Assembly: GCA_023374025.1 (NCBI GenBank)
Contig: SIJG01000001.1
Coordinates: 5,686,328-5,750,327 of the forward strand
DNA length: 64,000 nucleotides
From: Heterodera schachtii
Taxonomy: Eukaryota; Nematoda; Chromadorea; Rhabditida; Heteroderidae
Direction: 5' to 3'
Shown here: positions 24,849 through 36,665 of the stretch, in pieces
Numbering within the stretch: position 1 is the first letter of the stretch
How the letters are laid out: each line of letters opens with the position of its first letter
Notes under the pieces: model-generated
Told to the model about the DNA's origin: nothing
The model's input: the letters and a program-made list of their open reading frames with translations, nothing else
The model's database searches: none
Position numbers and translations under genes: made by a program

Positions 24849-25023
24849 GAAGACGGAGCAAGTAGTGGGGCGAGACGGAGGGCGGAGGAAGCAGTCTGAC
24901 GAGCGCCACAGGCGGTTGACTGCGGGGGCCCGAAGGGCCCCCGCCAATCAGTCAACCGCCTGCGGATCACGCGCGGACTTCTTCCGTAGCCCGTAGTCTC
25001 GCCCCACCTACTGGCCGCCGTAG
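24849..25023. repeat. GC-rich perfect-stem hairpin at the centre of the 24.4 kb element
   Basis: GGCGGTTGACTG (24911-24922) pairs with CAGTCAACCGCC (24949-24960), and CGGGGGCCC pairs with GGGCCCCCG around a GAA loop (24923-24943), with a 5-nt bulge CCAAT. The stem continues outward: AGTAGTGGGGCGAGA pairs with the sequence around 24990-25010. Base composition differs sharply from the AT-rich arms. Confidence 0.85.
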
Positions 25024-25354
25024 TCGAGTGTGCGGCGGTTTTTTAGCGCAATAAGCTAAATTCAATCTTTTATATTTGACGTTCTTTTTACCATTTTCTG
25101 ACTATTGGTTTAAAAATAGTTTTAACGATTTTTTAATTTTCGAAAATGGGTGTCATATCCGTCTTCAGCGACCTTGAAAACCCCTAAAAATACGTTTTCT
25201 TTGTAATTTATGAAGGTATAATTTTTGTTCGAATTCGGGTTCGGGAATCGGAATTTTGAAAAATAAAGGTCATATTCGTGATCAGCGCCACAAATTACCC
25301 TAGAAAAGACTTTTTATTTGAAAATTTCAGGGGGGGTCACAAAACAGAAAAGTA

Positions 25355-26075
25355 CCTTACATTTTTGTGAGAGAAATACAGTGCCCCAAAAAAATCTTGA
25401 CTCAAACCTGAGAAACTATCTTATAGTTCATTTAAAAACTTGAAATAATTCATGCTTGCATAACTTTTGGCGCTGATCAAAAAAGTCTCTTACACCAACT
25501 TGATCAGATCACTCCTTCCTAGTGATCGGGACACCCAAAATACACTGAAAATTGGGGAAATTCTCGAAATCCCTGGGGCTGGGAAATTTTTTCTAAAAAA
25601 AATGGGCAAGCCCACTGGAAAGAGCACAAAATTTGCTACCTAATTGCTTTTGTAATTGTGGTTCTACGATTTGTATATAGAACGTTATGCTTGGTTGAAA
25701 TTGATCACCACAAAAATGATCAATTTTTGATCAGCGCCATAACTTTTTGTAGAAGCATCCAAATTAAACAATCTTGGTATCTTTTGATAGCCCTAAGTGC
25801 CCTCTATTTGCCTTTAAAATTTCAAAAAATTTGATTTGTTTCAAAAAAGTTGTGGCTCATAAATTTCAAAAATTGATTTGGTAAACCTTTTTGATCAGAA
25901 TTTTTTTGAAACTCAACCAAATTTTCTGAAATTTTAAAGGAAAATAAAGGACACTTAGGGTTACAATGATATCAAGAATGTTTAATTAGGATGCTTCTTG
26001 AAAAAGTTATGGTGCCTTAAATTTGTCAATTATTCTATGGTTGTGTCTTTTTTTGTGGTCATGTAAACTTAAATA
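25355..26075. mobile_element. Second palindromic element nested in the right arm
   Basis: The uninterrupted left arm (24450-24490) aligns to sequence on both sides of this block in the right arm, so about 720 bp was inserted. The block is itself a palindrome: GCCATAACTTTTTGTAGAAG near 25736 matches the reverse complement of the stretch ending near 26016, and the arms continue through the phrases CCTAAGTGCCCT / AGGACACTTAGG. It is AT-rich with no coding potential. Exact ends and any target duplication were not resolved. Confidence 0.6.
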
Positions 26076-26207
26076 GAGCCAAATTCAATTATAAATTTAA
26101 AATAATTAATTAATCATTAGAATAACTATTCCGTACTGAAATGACCCGCCCCCTCCGATCACCCCACACTCATACTTTTTTCGCTTCGGCTCACCACGTT
26201 GAAAAAG

Positions 26208-27067
26208 TTCTGTCATAATAGCCAAATCTTTAAAAAAAAAGTCATAATAAATTAAGTAAAACGATAATTAGTTAAAGCCCATTAAATTGACTAATGCTTT
26301 GGAAAAACCACATATTTTTCAGGAAACATTACTCAACCGAAAAATTAATTATGTAAAGTGCAATTTGATCACCATGATTTCGTCTTTATTAATTGCCATT
26401 TCTCTCATTTATGCCTTCCTTCCCTTTCACTAAACATTGCCCCGCCTTTTCACTGCCCCCAATAATTGTCTATTTAAATCGGCTCTTTCACTCGAGAGTC
26501 AGTCAGTTGATCGATCATTGTTGAATGGGGGGAGTTCATGTTGCTGCACCGGAATGAAGCGATCGCCATGTCATACCGCCGCTTTTAACTTTAATTGATC
26601 CGGGTGGATTTGGAGTCGGGATTAAGGAGGCCGAAGGCCCAGGGCCCGGTTCCATTTAAAAATAAAATTAATTCATTATATTGGACCTTATTATTTTGAA
26701 TTGGCCCAGAGGAGATTACTCGCAAGGTGATCGATTGCTAAACCCAAAATTTTTGCGGTCCAAATAAAAGCAAATGTTGGCACAATGAATGGATGAATTC
26801 CGTATGTTTTGTTTTTATTTTGAGAAAATACATGGAATAAAAAGCAAAATTTATATAAACCTCCTATAAATCTTGAATTCGAGAACAAAAAAAAACAACA
26901 CAGAATAATCTTTTTGAGAATAAATCAAAAAAAAAGTCAATCGAATAAAAAAAACACAAAAATAATTTGCAAAAATTTAAAATTTGGCCCGTCTCTTGCT
27001 TTTGTTCGTTCGTTGGTTCGAATGTCCGTTGTCCCACCGCCCGTTTTTCCGTTCATTTTTTGTGCCA
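26208..27067. other. Non-genic AT-rich stretch 3' of the TMEM165-like gene
   Basis: No coding exon supported on either strand. The stretch is AT-rich, with GATC words near 26500 and A-runs near 26885-26950. It probably includes the 3' UTR of the minus-strand transporter gene. Confidence 0.5.
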
Positions 27068-29132
27068 TCACCGACTTTTGTCGATTTTCGTTAAATTTGT
27101 CTTTTGCTCAGAGAAGGCGGCGTTTTCGGGGGGCAGCAATTGATGAACGGCGGTGAGCTCATCGGCCGCGACTTGGCCTTCAGAGATGAAAAAGGCGGAG
27201 AAAGCGAACAGCAAAAAGACGACACCGCCGATGAAAGTCACTGAAATTTGGGAAAGGGTAAAAAACTGAAAAGCGGTGGAAAAATTGGATGTAAAAAAAG
27301 TGTAAACGAAAATTTTTGTAGTTCCATTAGCCGATTTCTTAAATTTTTTTTTACTAGTAATTTTCCACTAAAACAATGTAAGTGAAACCCAACTTCGTAA
27401 AAAGATTCACGAATTAGGAAAACGGAAAACAATTCGTAAAAATTTATGGAATAGGAAAAGATAAATAGAATTTCGTTAAAAATTTTAACGAAATGCATTT
27501 CAAAACCGTCAAAAATTTGTTTTTTTTTTCCAATTTAGTAAAAAATTTTCCCATCTTACCAGTGCTTTTCCAATTTTGGTTGAAAATTTCACTAAATTTC
27601 CTCGGACCTCCGTACGATTTATGAAATTGATCTCTTTCCCCCCCCCCCCTTGTCCATCGATGATTACAACGGTTGAAAAAATAAAATGGTAATACAAAAA
27701 TGGCGAACCTGTGCGTACCGAAATTCGTTGTGCCAACAAACGCCCGCCGAGCACAGCGATGCCAGTGCAAATCATATGGCCAATGATTCCACCCAAAATA
27801 ACGCCTTAAAAGCAGAAATTATTTAGGGAATTGGTTGAAAATACCAACCGACAACGTCCTCTCTTGCGCCCAAAACAATTGTGGTCAGCTGAGAACGGTC
27901 GCCCTAAAAATTGAATTGATAAAAATGTTGAAAAATGGGAAACGCAACCGACCCATTCAGCAAGAAAAGTGAGCGTAAACGATTTGACAAAAAGCGTTGA
28001 CACAAATGAAATGATGCGCCACGCCGAGGAACTTGAAAAAGTAAAAGATGAAATTCCGATTCGGAGTTTGGCAATTCAATTGCCGAACCAGGTTAGGTCT
28101 GTTTCCCCAAAGGCCGGGCATCGGCACTTTTCCTAAGCCTGTCCTATCTGATTGGGAGCCCTAGTTTAGTGCCAAATTCCGCATTTTACCCGCCGTTCGC
28201 TTGGGCCGAGTCCGCGCCCGTCTCCAGTGCGGAGTATTTCGTCGAGTCCATGTCCAACTCCGTCTTCTGCACTTCCGCTTGCGCCTCCTCCTGTACTTCC
28301 TGTCCCTCCGAGGGTGACATGTGCCACGCCTCGTGCAGCATTTTAAGGCCAAAAATGGCGAAAAGTGCGGTGGACAGGTAAAAGGTGATTTGGTGAGGGA
28401 TCAGTTGAGTGATCCATCCGAGACAAGCGGAGAACACAGTCATCACCGCCAATGCAGCGATGGCACCGGCAAAAACGGTCAGCCGAGAATGCCTCATGGC
28501 AAGAATCTGATGGGAGAGAGAAAGCTGGCATTTCACAAAAAGTAATAATATTTAACTATTTTATAAAAGGTTTGCTGCCGGAAGAATTCCAAAAAAGTCT
28601 ATTGAATAGTCTTTTTCACAACTTTTTGAATTTTTGGCTAAAATTAGTAATTTTTGAGATTTTAAATATTCGGCAAATGGAAACATACCGCTGCGATAAA
28701 CCATGTTTTGTCGCCAAGTTCAGAAACAATAATAACAGAAAGGGAGGCAATAAAAGCATGGTAAAAGCCAAACTTTGAAGGTGCGTAGAACATCCTGAAA
28801 ATGTGAGGAAAATAAATTAAAAGGGCGGAAAAATAGGCAAAAGCAATTAAATTCACGAACTAATCGGGAAATCGAGGTCAACAATCTGGTATTACCTATT
28901 CCCGCTTAAACGGCCAAAACAACTCTTTATAAAAGAAGAAACGAACACAAAAAGCATTTGGAATTTTGGAAGGAAAAGGAAAAGAAAGCAATTCACAAGT
29001 TGAAACGAAAAGCCAAAATGTGAGTGCCAAATTGCACAAATTACGAATTACCTGTTTTTTGTCGGCGTACGCCGCACAAAACGCGGCGAAGGCGATGGAT
29101 CGGATTTCGTTGTTGTGTCTCGTCGTGTTCAC
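27068..29132 (-). CDS. TMEM165/GDT1 family cation transporter
   Basis: Golgi-type Mn2+/Ca2+ (H+-coupled) transporter of the GDT1/UPF0016 family. Both signature motifs are visible: ELGDKT on the exon at about 28689-28797, and EWGDRSQ split across a short intron (FLAEW ending near 27956, then GDRSQLTTIVLGARED from 27903). Between them are two membrane spans and a cytosolic acidic loop (exon 28190-28506, ending near SALETGADSAQANGG). The last membrane spans come from exons at about 27723-27808 (GHMICTGIAVLGGRLLAQ) and 27070-27240 (GGVVFLLFAFSAFF), with TGA at 27068-27070. A possible first exon, MNTTRHNNEIRSIAFAAF (29132-29052), looks like a signal/membrane leader, but its phase does not join simply to the ELGDKT exon, so the 5' end is uncertain. 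It is divergent from the PP2C gene. Confidence 0.85.
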
Positions 29133-29387
29133 TTTTTGTTTGCCTTTCCTCCATGCGCCGATCGCACGTGCTTTTTTCGCTCCCTGTTTCTGTTCTCCCT
29201 TTTCCTTTGCCTTTGCTCTCTCTCTCTTTTTGTTCCAATATTTCGTTCAATTCGTTCGTTCCGTTGTTTTTTCAGCCCATTTCTCATTACACTTTTTTTA
29301 TTCGTAAATTACTACCAAAGAGGTATTTTAATTTCAAAATGATTGCCTCAACGGTCCATTCATCCGTATAATTTGATTTAATAGAAA
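29133..29387. promoter_or_regulatory. Shared 5' region of the divergent TMEM165-like and PP2C genes
   Basis: The two start codons are only about 255 bp apart and point away from each other, so both promoters must lie here or overlap the 5' UTRs. No specific element is recognised. If the transporter's first exon is wrong, the region is larger. Confidence 0.4.
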
Positions 29388-31971
29388 ATGGGCCAAGCTC
29401 TAAGTGAACCGATCACAACCAAAAACAGCGCCTCTTGTTCCAATGATCGTTATTTTGTCGGTGCGTAATTTTTGTCATTGTTCCAATTTAAATGCGCATT
29501 TTCCCTTTGTTTTAGGTTCGTCTTCGATGCAAGGATGGCGAATAAGTATTAAATTTTGCAAATAAATGAGAAGAACGCAATTATAACTTATGTTTATCCG
29601 AATCCTGCCTAACTCGCATACCCAACTCAACTCAAATCCATGTTCTATTGAATCTCATTAGTCCATCAACTTTTATCAATCAATCGCATTTTAAGAGTCC
29701 AATAATTAAACTACTTTTCTTAGACTTTTTCTCTCAGAACAAACAGGCAAATACCAAAACTCATTTTGTAACTTTCAAGTAGACTTAGTTGATTTGGCTC
29801 ACATTAAGTGCAATAAATCCAGATAAGTTGGGTATGTGCGTTTGTATATGGATGAGTTGGGTTCCCCGCTTCATTCTAATCAATTCCTATTCATTTTTCT
29901 GCGTTCGGGATTTTCCCGAAACATATGCATCAAAATTTTAATAGGAAGCGTCTTTTTTTGTTTATTGCGCTTTTCTTTAAGCTTCGCCCCGTAATTCGCT
30001 CTCTTAGGCATGGAAGATGCCCACACGCATTTGCTCGAACTGCCCGAAGATCCGAGCACAGCTTTCTTCGCCGTTTTTGATGGGCATGGCGAGGCGTTCT
30101 TCAATTTCCCCATCATTTCCCATTGCATTTCAGGTGGCGCTCAAATTGCAAAATACGCCAGTGAAAATTTGCATACGCAAATTGCCCAATCGAATACATT
30201 CCGTACGTTTGTTTAATGACTGCTTGTTCTATTCTACGGTTTTATCCTGCTAAAATGCTTTTTTAGGTGAGGGCAGAATATCCGATGCATTAGTTGAGGC
30301 ATTTTTGGAATTGGACGAGCAAATGATGGCCAGTGAACAGATCAGAGAGGAAATGTCCGGGAGTAAGTTTTCTAATCCAATTTAATGCTATAAATAACCA
30401 ATTTTTTCGAGTTTTTTTTTTGCGTTTATGTACATTTTTTAAGGTACGGCTGTTACGGTGCTAATCAAAGACAATTTTATTTATTGCGGTTGTTTTCTTT
30501 TTTGTACACTAATTTTTTTCCGTTTTTTAAGCAAATGCCGGTGATTCAAGGGCTGTCGCTTCTGTTGATGGCAAGAAAATTATAAATTTGAACGTTTTAA
30601 AATGTTTTTTAAGGCAGGGCAATTCCTTTAAGCACTGACCACAAACCAAGTGAGGAGAATCTTTTATGGATTCGGTAACAAAATAAACTTCTCCGTTTTT
30701 AAGACAATGAGGAGGAAAGTCGAAGGATATTCGCAGCCGGCGGATATGTAATAATTAAACAATTTTTGTGCTTTTTATTTCACTGTTAAGGTGGAATTTG
30801 GCCGAGTCAATGGCAATTTGGCACTGTCCAGGGCATTTGGCGACTTTGGTTTCAAGCAGAACAATTCCAAATCGGCACAGGAACAAATTGTCACTGGTAT
30901 GAATATTTTATGACTAATAATAAAACGCGTATAGCAAATAACTTGAAACAATTTGGTATTTTGTAATTATTACCTAATTACCATTTTTAGCATGCCCTGA
31001 AGTGGAAATAAATGCCATCACTGCCGAGCATGAGTTTATTTTGCTCGCTTGCGATGGAATTTGGGACGTTATTGGCAATCAGGAAGCAGTCAATTTTTGT
31101 CGGGAACGGCTGTACCGTGGGGTTTTGCCAGAAAAGGTGAATTTCAACTGTTTACCACTTAGAAAATGGCAAAGGCATAGATTATTTTATCATTAAAAAC
31201 GATGCTGTTTTCATGGGACTTTAACATGCATTGACCCTCTCTCATTTTATACATCATTTAACTGACCCCTCCCCCCTCCCCAATTGTCAGATTTGTGAGC
31301 AGCTCCTGCAAAAGTGTCTTGCACCGGATTGTGAACTGAGTGGACTTGGCTGTCCGTTTTCTTAATTTTTTAGTTACATATTCTTGTTTACTTTAGGTGA
31401 CAATATGACCGTCATTCTCGTCTGTCTTTTGCAGGTCGCCCTCCCATTTTTTGCATTAATTCTCCTTTATTTTGCTATGCTTTTCCTTTTCTCCTTAGGA
31501 TTACTCTTTCGACGATTACCTCGCCAAACTCCGTGCCAGTGGGACGGGCTTCGAATTCGAACATGAAGAGGAAGAGGAGGGTGAAGGGGTGGACAGATAT
31601 TCCGACGCCCACCCACAGTCCGACTCAGACGAGCCCATTGAAGAGGAAGTTTTCTCAACACCACCAAGCCATTCGCCACCGGTGCTTTCGTCGGATTCAG
31701 TGAGCAGGGAGGGAATGACGGAGCTGCAGGAGGATGGACCAGTGCCGAAGTTGGAGGATGAGCAACGGAACGGCACTGTGCAAAAAGGTGAACGGCACAG
31801 CATTTTGGTCTTCTCATGGCAAATTGAATACTTGCATTAGTTGGTCTGGGAGACAACACTGAGGATGTCCATGTCCCTCCTTCATCCGCTGGCGCCGTGG
31901 CGCAACCTGTCGATTCCTCTCCTGGAGCACAAACAACTTCAAATGATTCGACACAACAGAGGAATATGTGA
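29388..31971 (+). CDS. ppm-2: Protein phosphatase 2C (PPM family), PPM-2-like
   Basis: Mn2+/Mg2+-dependent Ser/Thr phosphatase. It starts [17 protein letters not shown] (29388-29460), a probable N-myristoylation site. It proceeds through QGWRISMEDAHTH (joined over a 457-bp intron), [62 protein letters not shown] and [14 protein letters not shown]: the PP2C metal-binding Asp residues (MED, DGHGG, DGIWD, DN) are all present. The C-terminus is a non-conserved acidic, Ser/Pro-rich tail to TGA at 31969-31971. At least 10 introns, mostly 40-60 bp; two are best read as GC-AG (donors at about 30089 and 30573). Sequence order and motifs match C. elegans PPM-2 (T23F11.1) as I remember it. Confidence 0.92.
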
Positions 31972-32254
31972 AATGGAAGGCCCCATATTTATATGAAGAT
32001 TTTTGTTTATTATTAAATTAAATAATGGCGATGATCCATCATTTCATAAAATTGTGTTTTCGTGAAAAGCCTATTTGTTTCTTATGTGGGTAAATTAGTG
32101 AATGCTCTCATGATCAATGTTTTAAAATTGGTGAGTCAATATTTATTGCTAACAATAAGGGGAAATACTATATTTATTAAATTTGGGATATTGTCTCTGT
32201 TTCACAATGTTGGAAAATGAAAACATTAAAATTTGTCCATTGGTTACATTATGA

Positions 32255-32730
32255 GGTAATACTGGAGAATTGGTGTCCCGGCGAAAAATAAATTAAAATT
32301 TTTCTTGTCTAAAAGTCGTTAAAACATGTATTCGGGGGTTTTATGAGTGGCTGATCACGAATCTCACATTCATTTGGACCAATTTCGAATCCCGGACCCG
32401 AATTCGAACAAAGTCGAAATTCAAAATTCCCAAAACATAAAATGGTTTTGATTTTTCGACTTTTTGTCCGAATTCGGGTCAGGGATTCGGAATTAGCCAA
32501 AACTAAGGCCGTATTCGTGATCAGCGACTCCGAAAACCCCAGAATGCACGTTTTTCTTACATAAAATTTATTTAAAAAATTAAGTACTTGATGAAAAATC
32601 ATAGACAAAATCTATGATTTTCGAATTCTGAGCTCAGATCCGTAATCAGCGTATTTTTTTACACTAGAAAACTCAAAAATAAAATTTTTAAATTGATTTT
32701 TCGCCGGGACACCAATTCTCCAGTATTACC
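32255..32730. mobile_element. 476-bp inverted-repeat element (MITE) with 8-bp target duplication
   Basis: Flanked by CATTATGA at 32247-32254 and 32731-32738. Termini GGTAATACTGGAGAATTGG (left) and its reverse complement (right) are near-perfect through at least GGTGTCCCGGCGAAAAAT. A second, internal palindrome (32340-32555) contains GCTGATCACGAAT and CCCGAATTCGAACAAA. No ORF of note. It sits between the convergent 3' ends of the PP2C and tyrosine-phosphatase genes. Confidence 0.88.
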
Positions 32731-32776
32731 CATTATGAGGTATTTATTTAGTGTTTAATTATCGGATTAGGACACC

Positions 32777-35700
32777 TCAAATTAGTAGGTTCTTTTTGTG
32801 AGTGTAAGCACGCGCAATTTCGTCATATTTTCCACAGAATCCCGAGAAGCGGGAGGTGAAGCCGAGCACAGACCGATGGTACCTAAAAGAAATTGAAAAA
32901 AATCAAAGCAAAAAAACCCTAACAAGGACCAGGAAATAGTGAATGGCTGAAGCCAGTGGAGAACGGCACGGTAGGCAAACAAATATTGCATTTGGCTGGA
33001 GACGGCGTGGCGCCGCTGCAGGCGGAGAAAGACAGCAGCGGTGAGCATTGGGTGTTCAAAGGAGACGGCACCACGAAGCAATTGCATCAGAAAGACCTTA
33101 ACGGAGGGGGGGGGGGGGTACAGGCAAAAGCTGATTGATTAAGCTCCCCTGGTAAATAAATACATTCACCAACCGAAACCCAAAAACTGTTCCCCCGACG
33201 GGAGAGGGTAATATATCATAAAATATATAAATTTCAAAAATCGTCTCAAACTCAGTGTTTAATGCACATTTGGGTTGCTTGTTAATTTGTTACCTCAATC
33301 AGTGCCAAAGTGCCCGAACGTCCGCACCCATCGGCGCACATAATCACACTTGGGTTCTTGGAATGACGCGCCCTGCAAAAATAGCACTACTTTTTAAATC
33401 ACGGCACAGTATGACAATAATTACCGTATCAGCACACGGAAGGGCCAGTGGAAGTCGGTGTAACTGCGCCAATCGCAGTGCCAAAGTTGAAGACGAAAGG
33501 ACTTCGAATTGTGCGGACGATGCGTCGCCCCCGCCGCCGATCTTGTCGATGAGGGAATTGCCGCTCCATCGTCTGAAATCACTTTCCCCGCTTAGTTTTT
33601 GATGCCCTCTGTCCCCGTTTCATTTGCATGACCATCGTCCGCCGTTTTTGGTTCATCCGTGTTCAGCCAAAGTTCCAAGTGAACAATGGTGAACAGCGGG
33701 TCGCTGGCCGCGTCATTGGATACATTTTTCACACGAAGTTGGCCAAAGCGTCGGATTTCTCCCTCAAATCTTAAAAAAACGGCGAATTAATAATTGAACA
33801 AATGGTCATGCCTTGGCCAGAAGAATGGGCAGTGACTTTTGGCCGCACTGCCAACGACGACACTGCTCTCCGTCAGTGAGTCGGTGGTCGCTTCACAAAG
33901 CATGAAAATCCATTCGCTACGCTCCTGCCATATCTTTAATTTTGGGGATAAGAACATTAGAATCAAAAACAGAGGGAAACGAAGCCTCAATTATTATAAT
34001 AATAACAATGAAAATCACAATTTTATGTCATTGTTTGGCAATGATCATGGATAAAAATCTTCCATTGTAATTTAATTGTAGGAAAGGAATGTGTTTACCA
34101 TGCGCCAAAAGTCAGGGATGATCTGCTGGAGCGGTGCCTGAGCAAGAATGAACGTGTTCAGAAGCGGACCTCCCCGGACATAGCTGGCATTGATAAAGTC
34201 GCCATGGCCACTTCATCCAAATGGGGAAGAAAAAATATGACGGAAAAACAATTTCAATTTGATTGAATATTCGCTTAATTTTCAAAAATTCACAATTCAA
34301 CGCGTGTCGAAATCTGTGGGCAGTCGAAATCCCCAAAAATTTGGAGGTGTCGCTTCGTGGCGGCGAACTCCTCGTGCGTTATGCCCTCCCGAACGAGTTC
34401 AGCCGGAACAGTGAAAGTAACTCGGGACCAATCGGCACAAGTCAATCCTGAAAGCAAAATTTGATAATATTTGGATTGTTTACCACCTTTAATTGCTTCG
34501 TTTGAACTTACTCCGATTGCGCACTTTCAACAACGAATTCGCGTCGAATGCCTTTTGCGAACTTTCGGTCGCTGACAGTTCAACTTTGTCGAAAAATGAT
34601 TCGAGCACGTCAAATTCGGCAAAGAATTTCTGCAATTTCGAAATTTTTTGGAACGGAAGGGAGGAAAGTCCAATTAATTTGTTTAAAAAGAGGACAAAAA
34701 GATTGTAATTTTAGTTACAGGTCCCATTAAAGAAGATGCAAAAATCACCGAAAGATCGGTGCGCGGACGTCCCGGCTCAATCAGAAATGACCAGGCGATG
34801 CGCTTGGAAATGGCACTGGCCAGGTTCTGAATGCGTGCCAACATTCGTCCGCTGACGTCGGTCCGTTGTCGAAACCAACAGGTCAAAGGGTCGTTGGCAG
34901 CCTTTGGAACAAAATCACAGAAGCGATCCTTTGCAAATTGGTACAAGCAAAAAAGGCAAATACCGCCAAAGGTTGGTCATTTACGTCCACACTCAGCAGC
35001 CGTTCCAATTCGGCCGTGTTCTTCGCCAACAATTTCTTTTCCTTTTTGCCTTTGTACGGTTCGATTTGGTTGGCGTAGAACACCACCCATTCGGTCATGC
35101 GTTCACTGAACAACGAATGGGGCACCCCTTAAAACGATGTCCACCGGCCATTTTGCTGACCCGTATTTCCGCTGCAACACTCGTGCCAATGAACAGTCGT
35201 CTCTTTGCAGCATTTCCTGCGTTTTGGAGCAAAGCATTGCGTTGCTCAGCAATTCCTTGGCCTTTTCGTCCTCGAAAATCGCCTCCACCCGTTCCTTTCT
35301 GAGCCTAACGAAATTGCTTCGTTCTTCCTCATCATATTCCACCTAAAAAGGAGCTTAAAAATGCATTTGACACAAAGCCTTCACCAGACGAGCATTTATT
35401 GCCCGTTCATTCCACCAACGCCAAACAATGCCAAGCCATGTCTCGCGATTGGGAGCACTGTTTTGGCCGTGCTGCTGTGACTGCTTCTCCTCCTCCTCGG
35501 TGTGCTGTTGCTCTCCGATGTTCAGATGGATGTAGGACGGCTTCTGGCGGCGTTTCTTCGACAACGCTTCCATTTGGTCGTCCTCCGCCGCCGCGTCGTC
35601 TCTTTGACGGAGACGGCGCTGAACAGACGCCCAATCCCACGACTCGTCAATTACGGCGTCCTTAAGCAAACAGAAAACAGGCAGTGTGAAGTTTGCCATT

Positions 35701-35874
35701 CCAATTTTCAGAAAATTAACGCGTGACAACGCACTCGAATCTCCACGCTACTCCCAAAAGAATCGGTCGCCACGTTTGGACTGTCACCAGCAGCAGCTAA
35801 GCCAACATTTTGTTGCTGATTTTGAGTTGCGGTGTTTCTGTCGCTGTGTACAACGTCCACAATGATTTCACTCA
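32777..35874 (-). CDS. Protein-tyrosine-phosphatase-fold protein, probably catalytically impaired
   Basis: Non-receptor type PTP domain at the C-terminus of a longer protein. It starts MSEIIVDVVHSDRN at 35874; a first region is Gln-, Glu- and Lys-rich, then helical (FVRLRKERVEAIFEDEK, 35340-35170) and unassigned. PTP motifs follow in order: CADWSRVTF (34440), GHGDFINASYVRGG and LAQAPLQQIIPDFWRM (34110-34205), WQERSEWIFMLCEA (33880-33930), SYTDFHWPFRVL (33425-33470), the P-loop CADGCGRSGTLALIE (33300-33350, C-X5-R intact) and SSQMQYLFAYRAVL (33000-32945), with stop TGA at 32777-32779. The WPD loop reads WPF (general acid Asp missing), the usual His before the catalytic Cys is Met, and the Q-loop Gln aligns with Ser. 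One short intron (about 33572-33606) appears to use a GC donor. Exon joins upstream of 34450 are approximate. Confidence 0.8.
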
Positions 35875-36665
35875 TTGTGCAAAAAATATTCCGAAAGAAT
35901 GAAAAAGTAAAATATAAAAGAAAAACAAAGGTGTAATAAAAGTGGCAATAATTTTAATGGGATAACATTTTTGGTATTCCTTACTCAATCTAAACCAAAT
36001 GCCAGCAAATTACACTGATTCGCCTGAATTGCCGAATTAACTCACAATCAGCAATCCGTTCCTTCAATGTTTTATGAACTTCAAATTAAATAAAGCGAAT
36101 TGCCAAAAGACAACGCCAAATTGGAGTTTAAATTGTAAATACGGTAAATTACTATAGAGTTTAAAAATTAGGATCACCTAAAATACATAGCTGATTTCTT
36201 CCAAAAATTATAGCATATTTATCGAACATAATAGATTTCCGACACAAATAAGCAAATAACTATATAATATATGTGTATTCACAGTTAACAATTCTTAAGC
36301 AAAACGAATTACGGATTGATAAATTCCAGACGGATTTACATCAAAAAATTGATAAAAATTCAGGAAAAATATTTTGTTAATCTACAAAAAATATTACAAT
36401 TCTGAGGGACAAAGCACCCAATGATTAAGCAAGTTTAAGGAAAAAGAAAATATGTTAGTTTTTTGATTACTAAAACCCAATACTTATTTTTATTCCGTGT
36501 TTGACTTCGTTTGATATAGCCATTATCTCATTCATTCTTCGATGCATTGGGCTCGCGCTGGCACAGTGTTTTTAATCGCACGTGAAGACGGCGCCAACCA
36601 ACCATCTTCACCCGAGCCATGGATTTTCTCGAGAATACTCTTGAACAAACAAGTGTAGTTGAATT
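35875..36665. other. Intergenic, AT-rich
   Basis: No coding exon supported. It lies between the start of the PTP-like gene and the 3' end of the NCOA4-like gene, so it should hold the 3' UTR of one and the promoter of the other if they are separate transcripts. No repeat with clear ends was seen. Confidence 0.5.

Larger units (their letters stand above)
24355..26197. mobile_element. Foldback / terminal-inverted-repeat element, non-autonomous, with a nested insertion
   Basis: Flanked by the direct repeat GTTGAAAAAG (24345-24354 and 26198-26207), read as an 8-10 bp target-site duplication. The termini are inverted: 24389-24450 (GAAGCGAAAAAAGTATGAGT onward) matches the reverse complement of 26128-26188 almost exactly. 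An inner arm at 24480-24720 matches the reverse complement of 25140-25350. The core is a GC-rich hairpin at 24849-25023. The right arm is broken by a second palindrome (about 25355-26075). No transposase frame exists. Duplication size fits MULE-, hAT- or Merlin-like superfamilies; I cannot choose. Confidence 0.8.

Noticed and set aside
31467..31859. Minus-strand frames opposite the PP2C C-terminal exon
   Set aside because: The plus strand continues the phosphatase in phase to a stop; antisense frames have no motifs.
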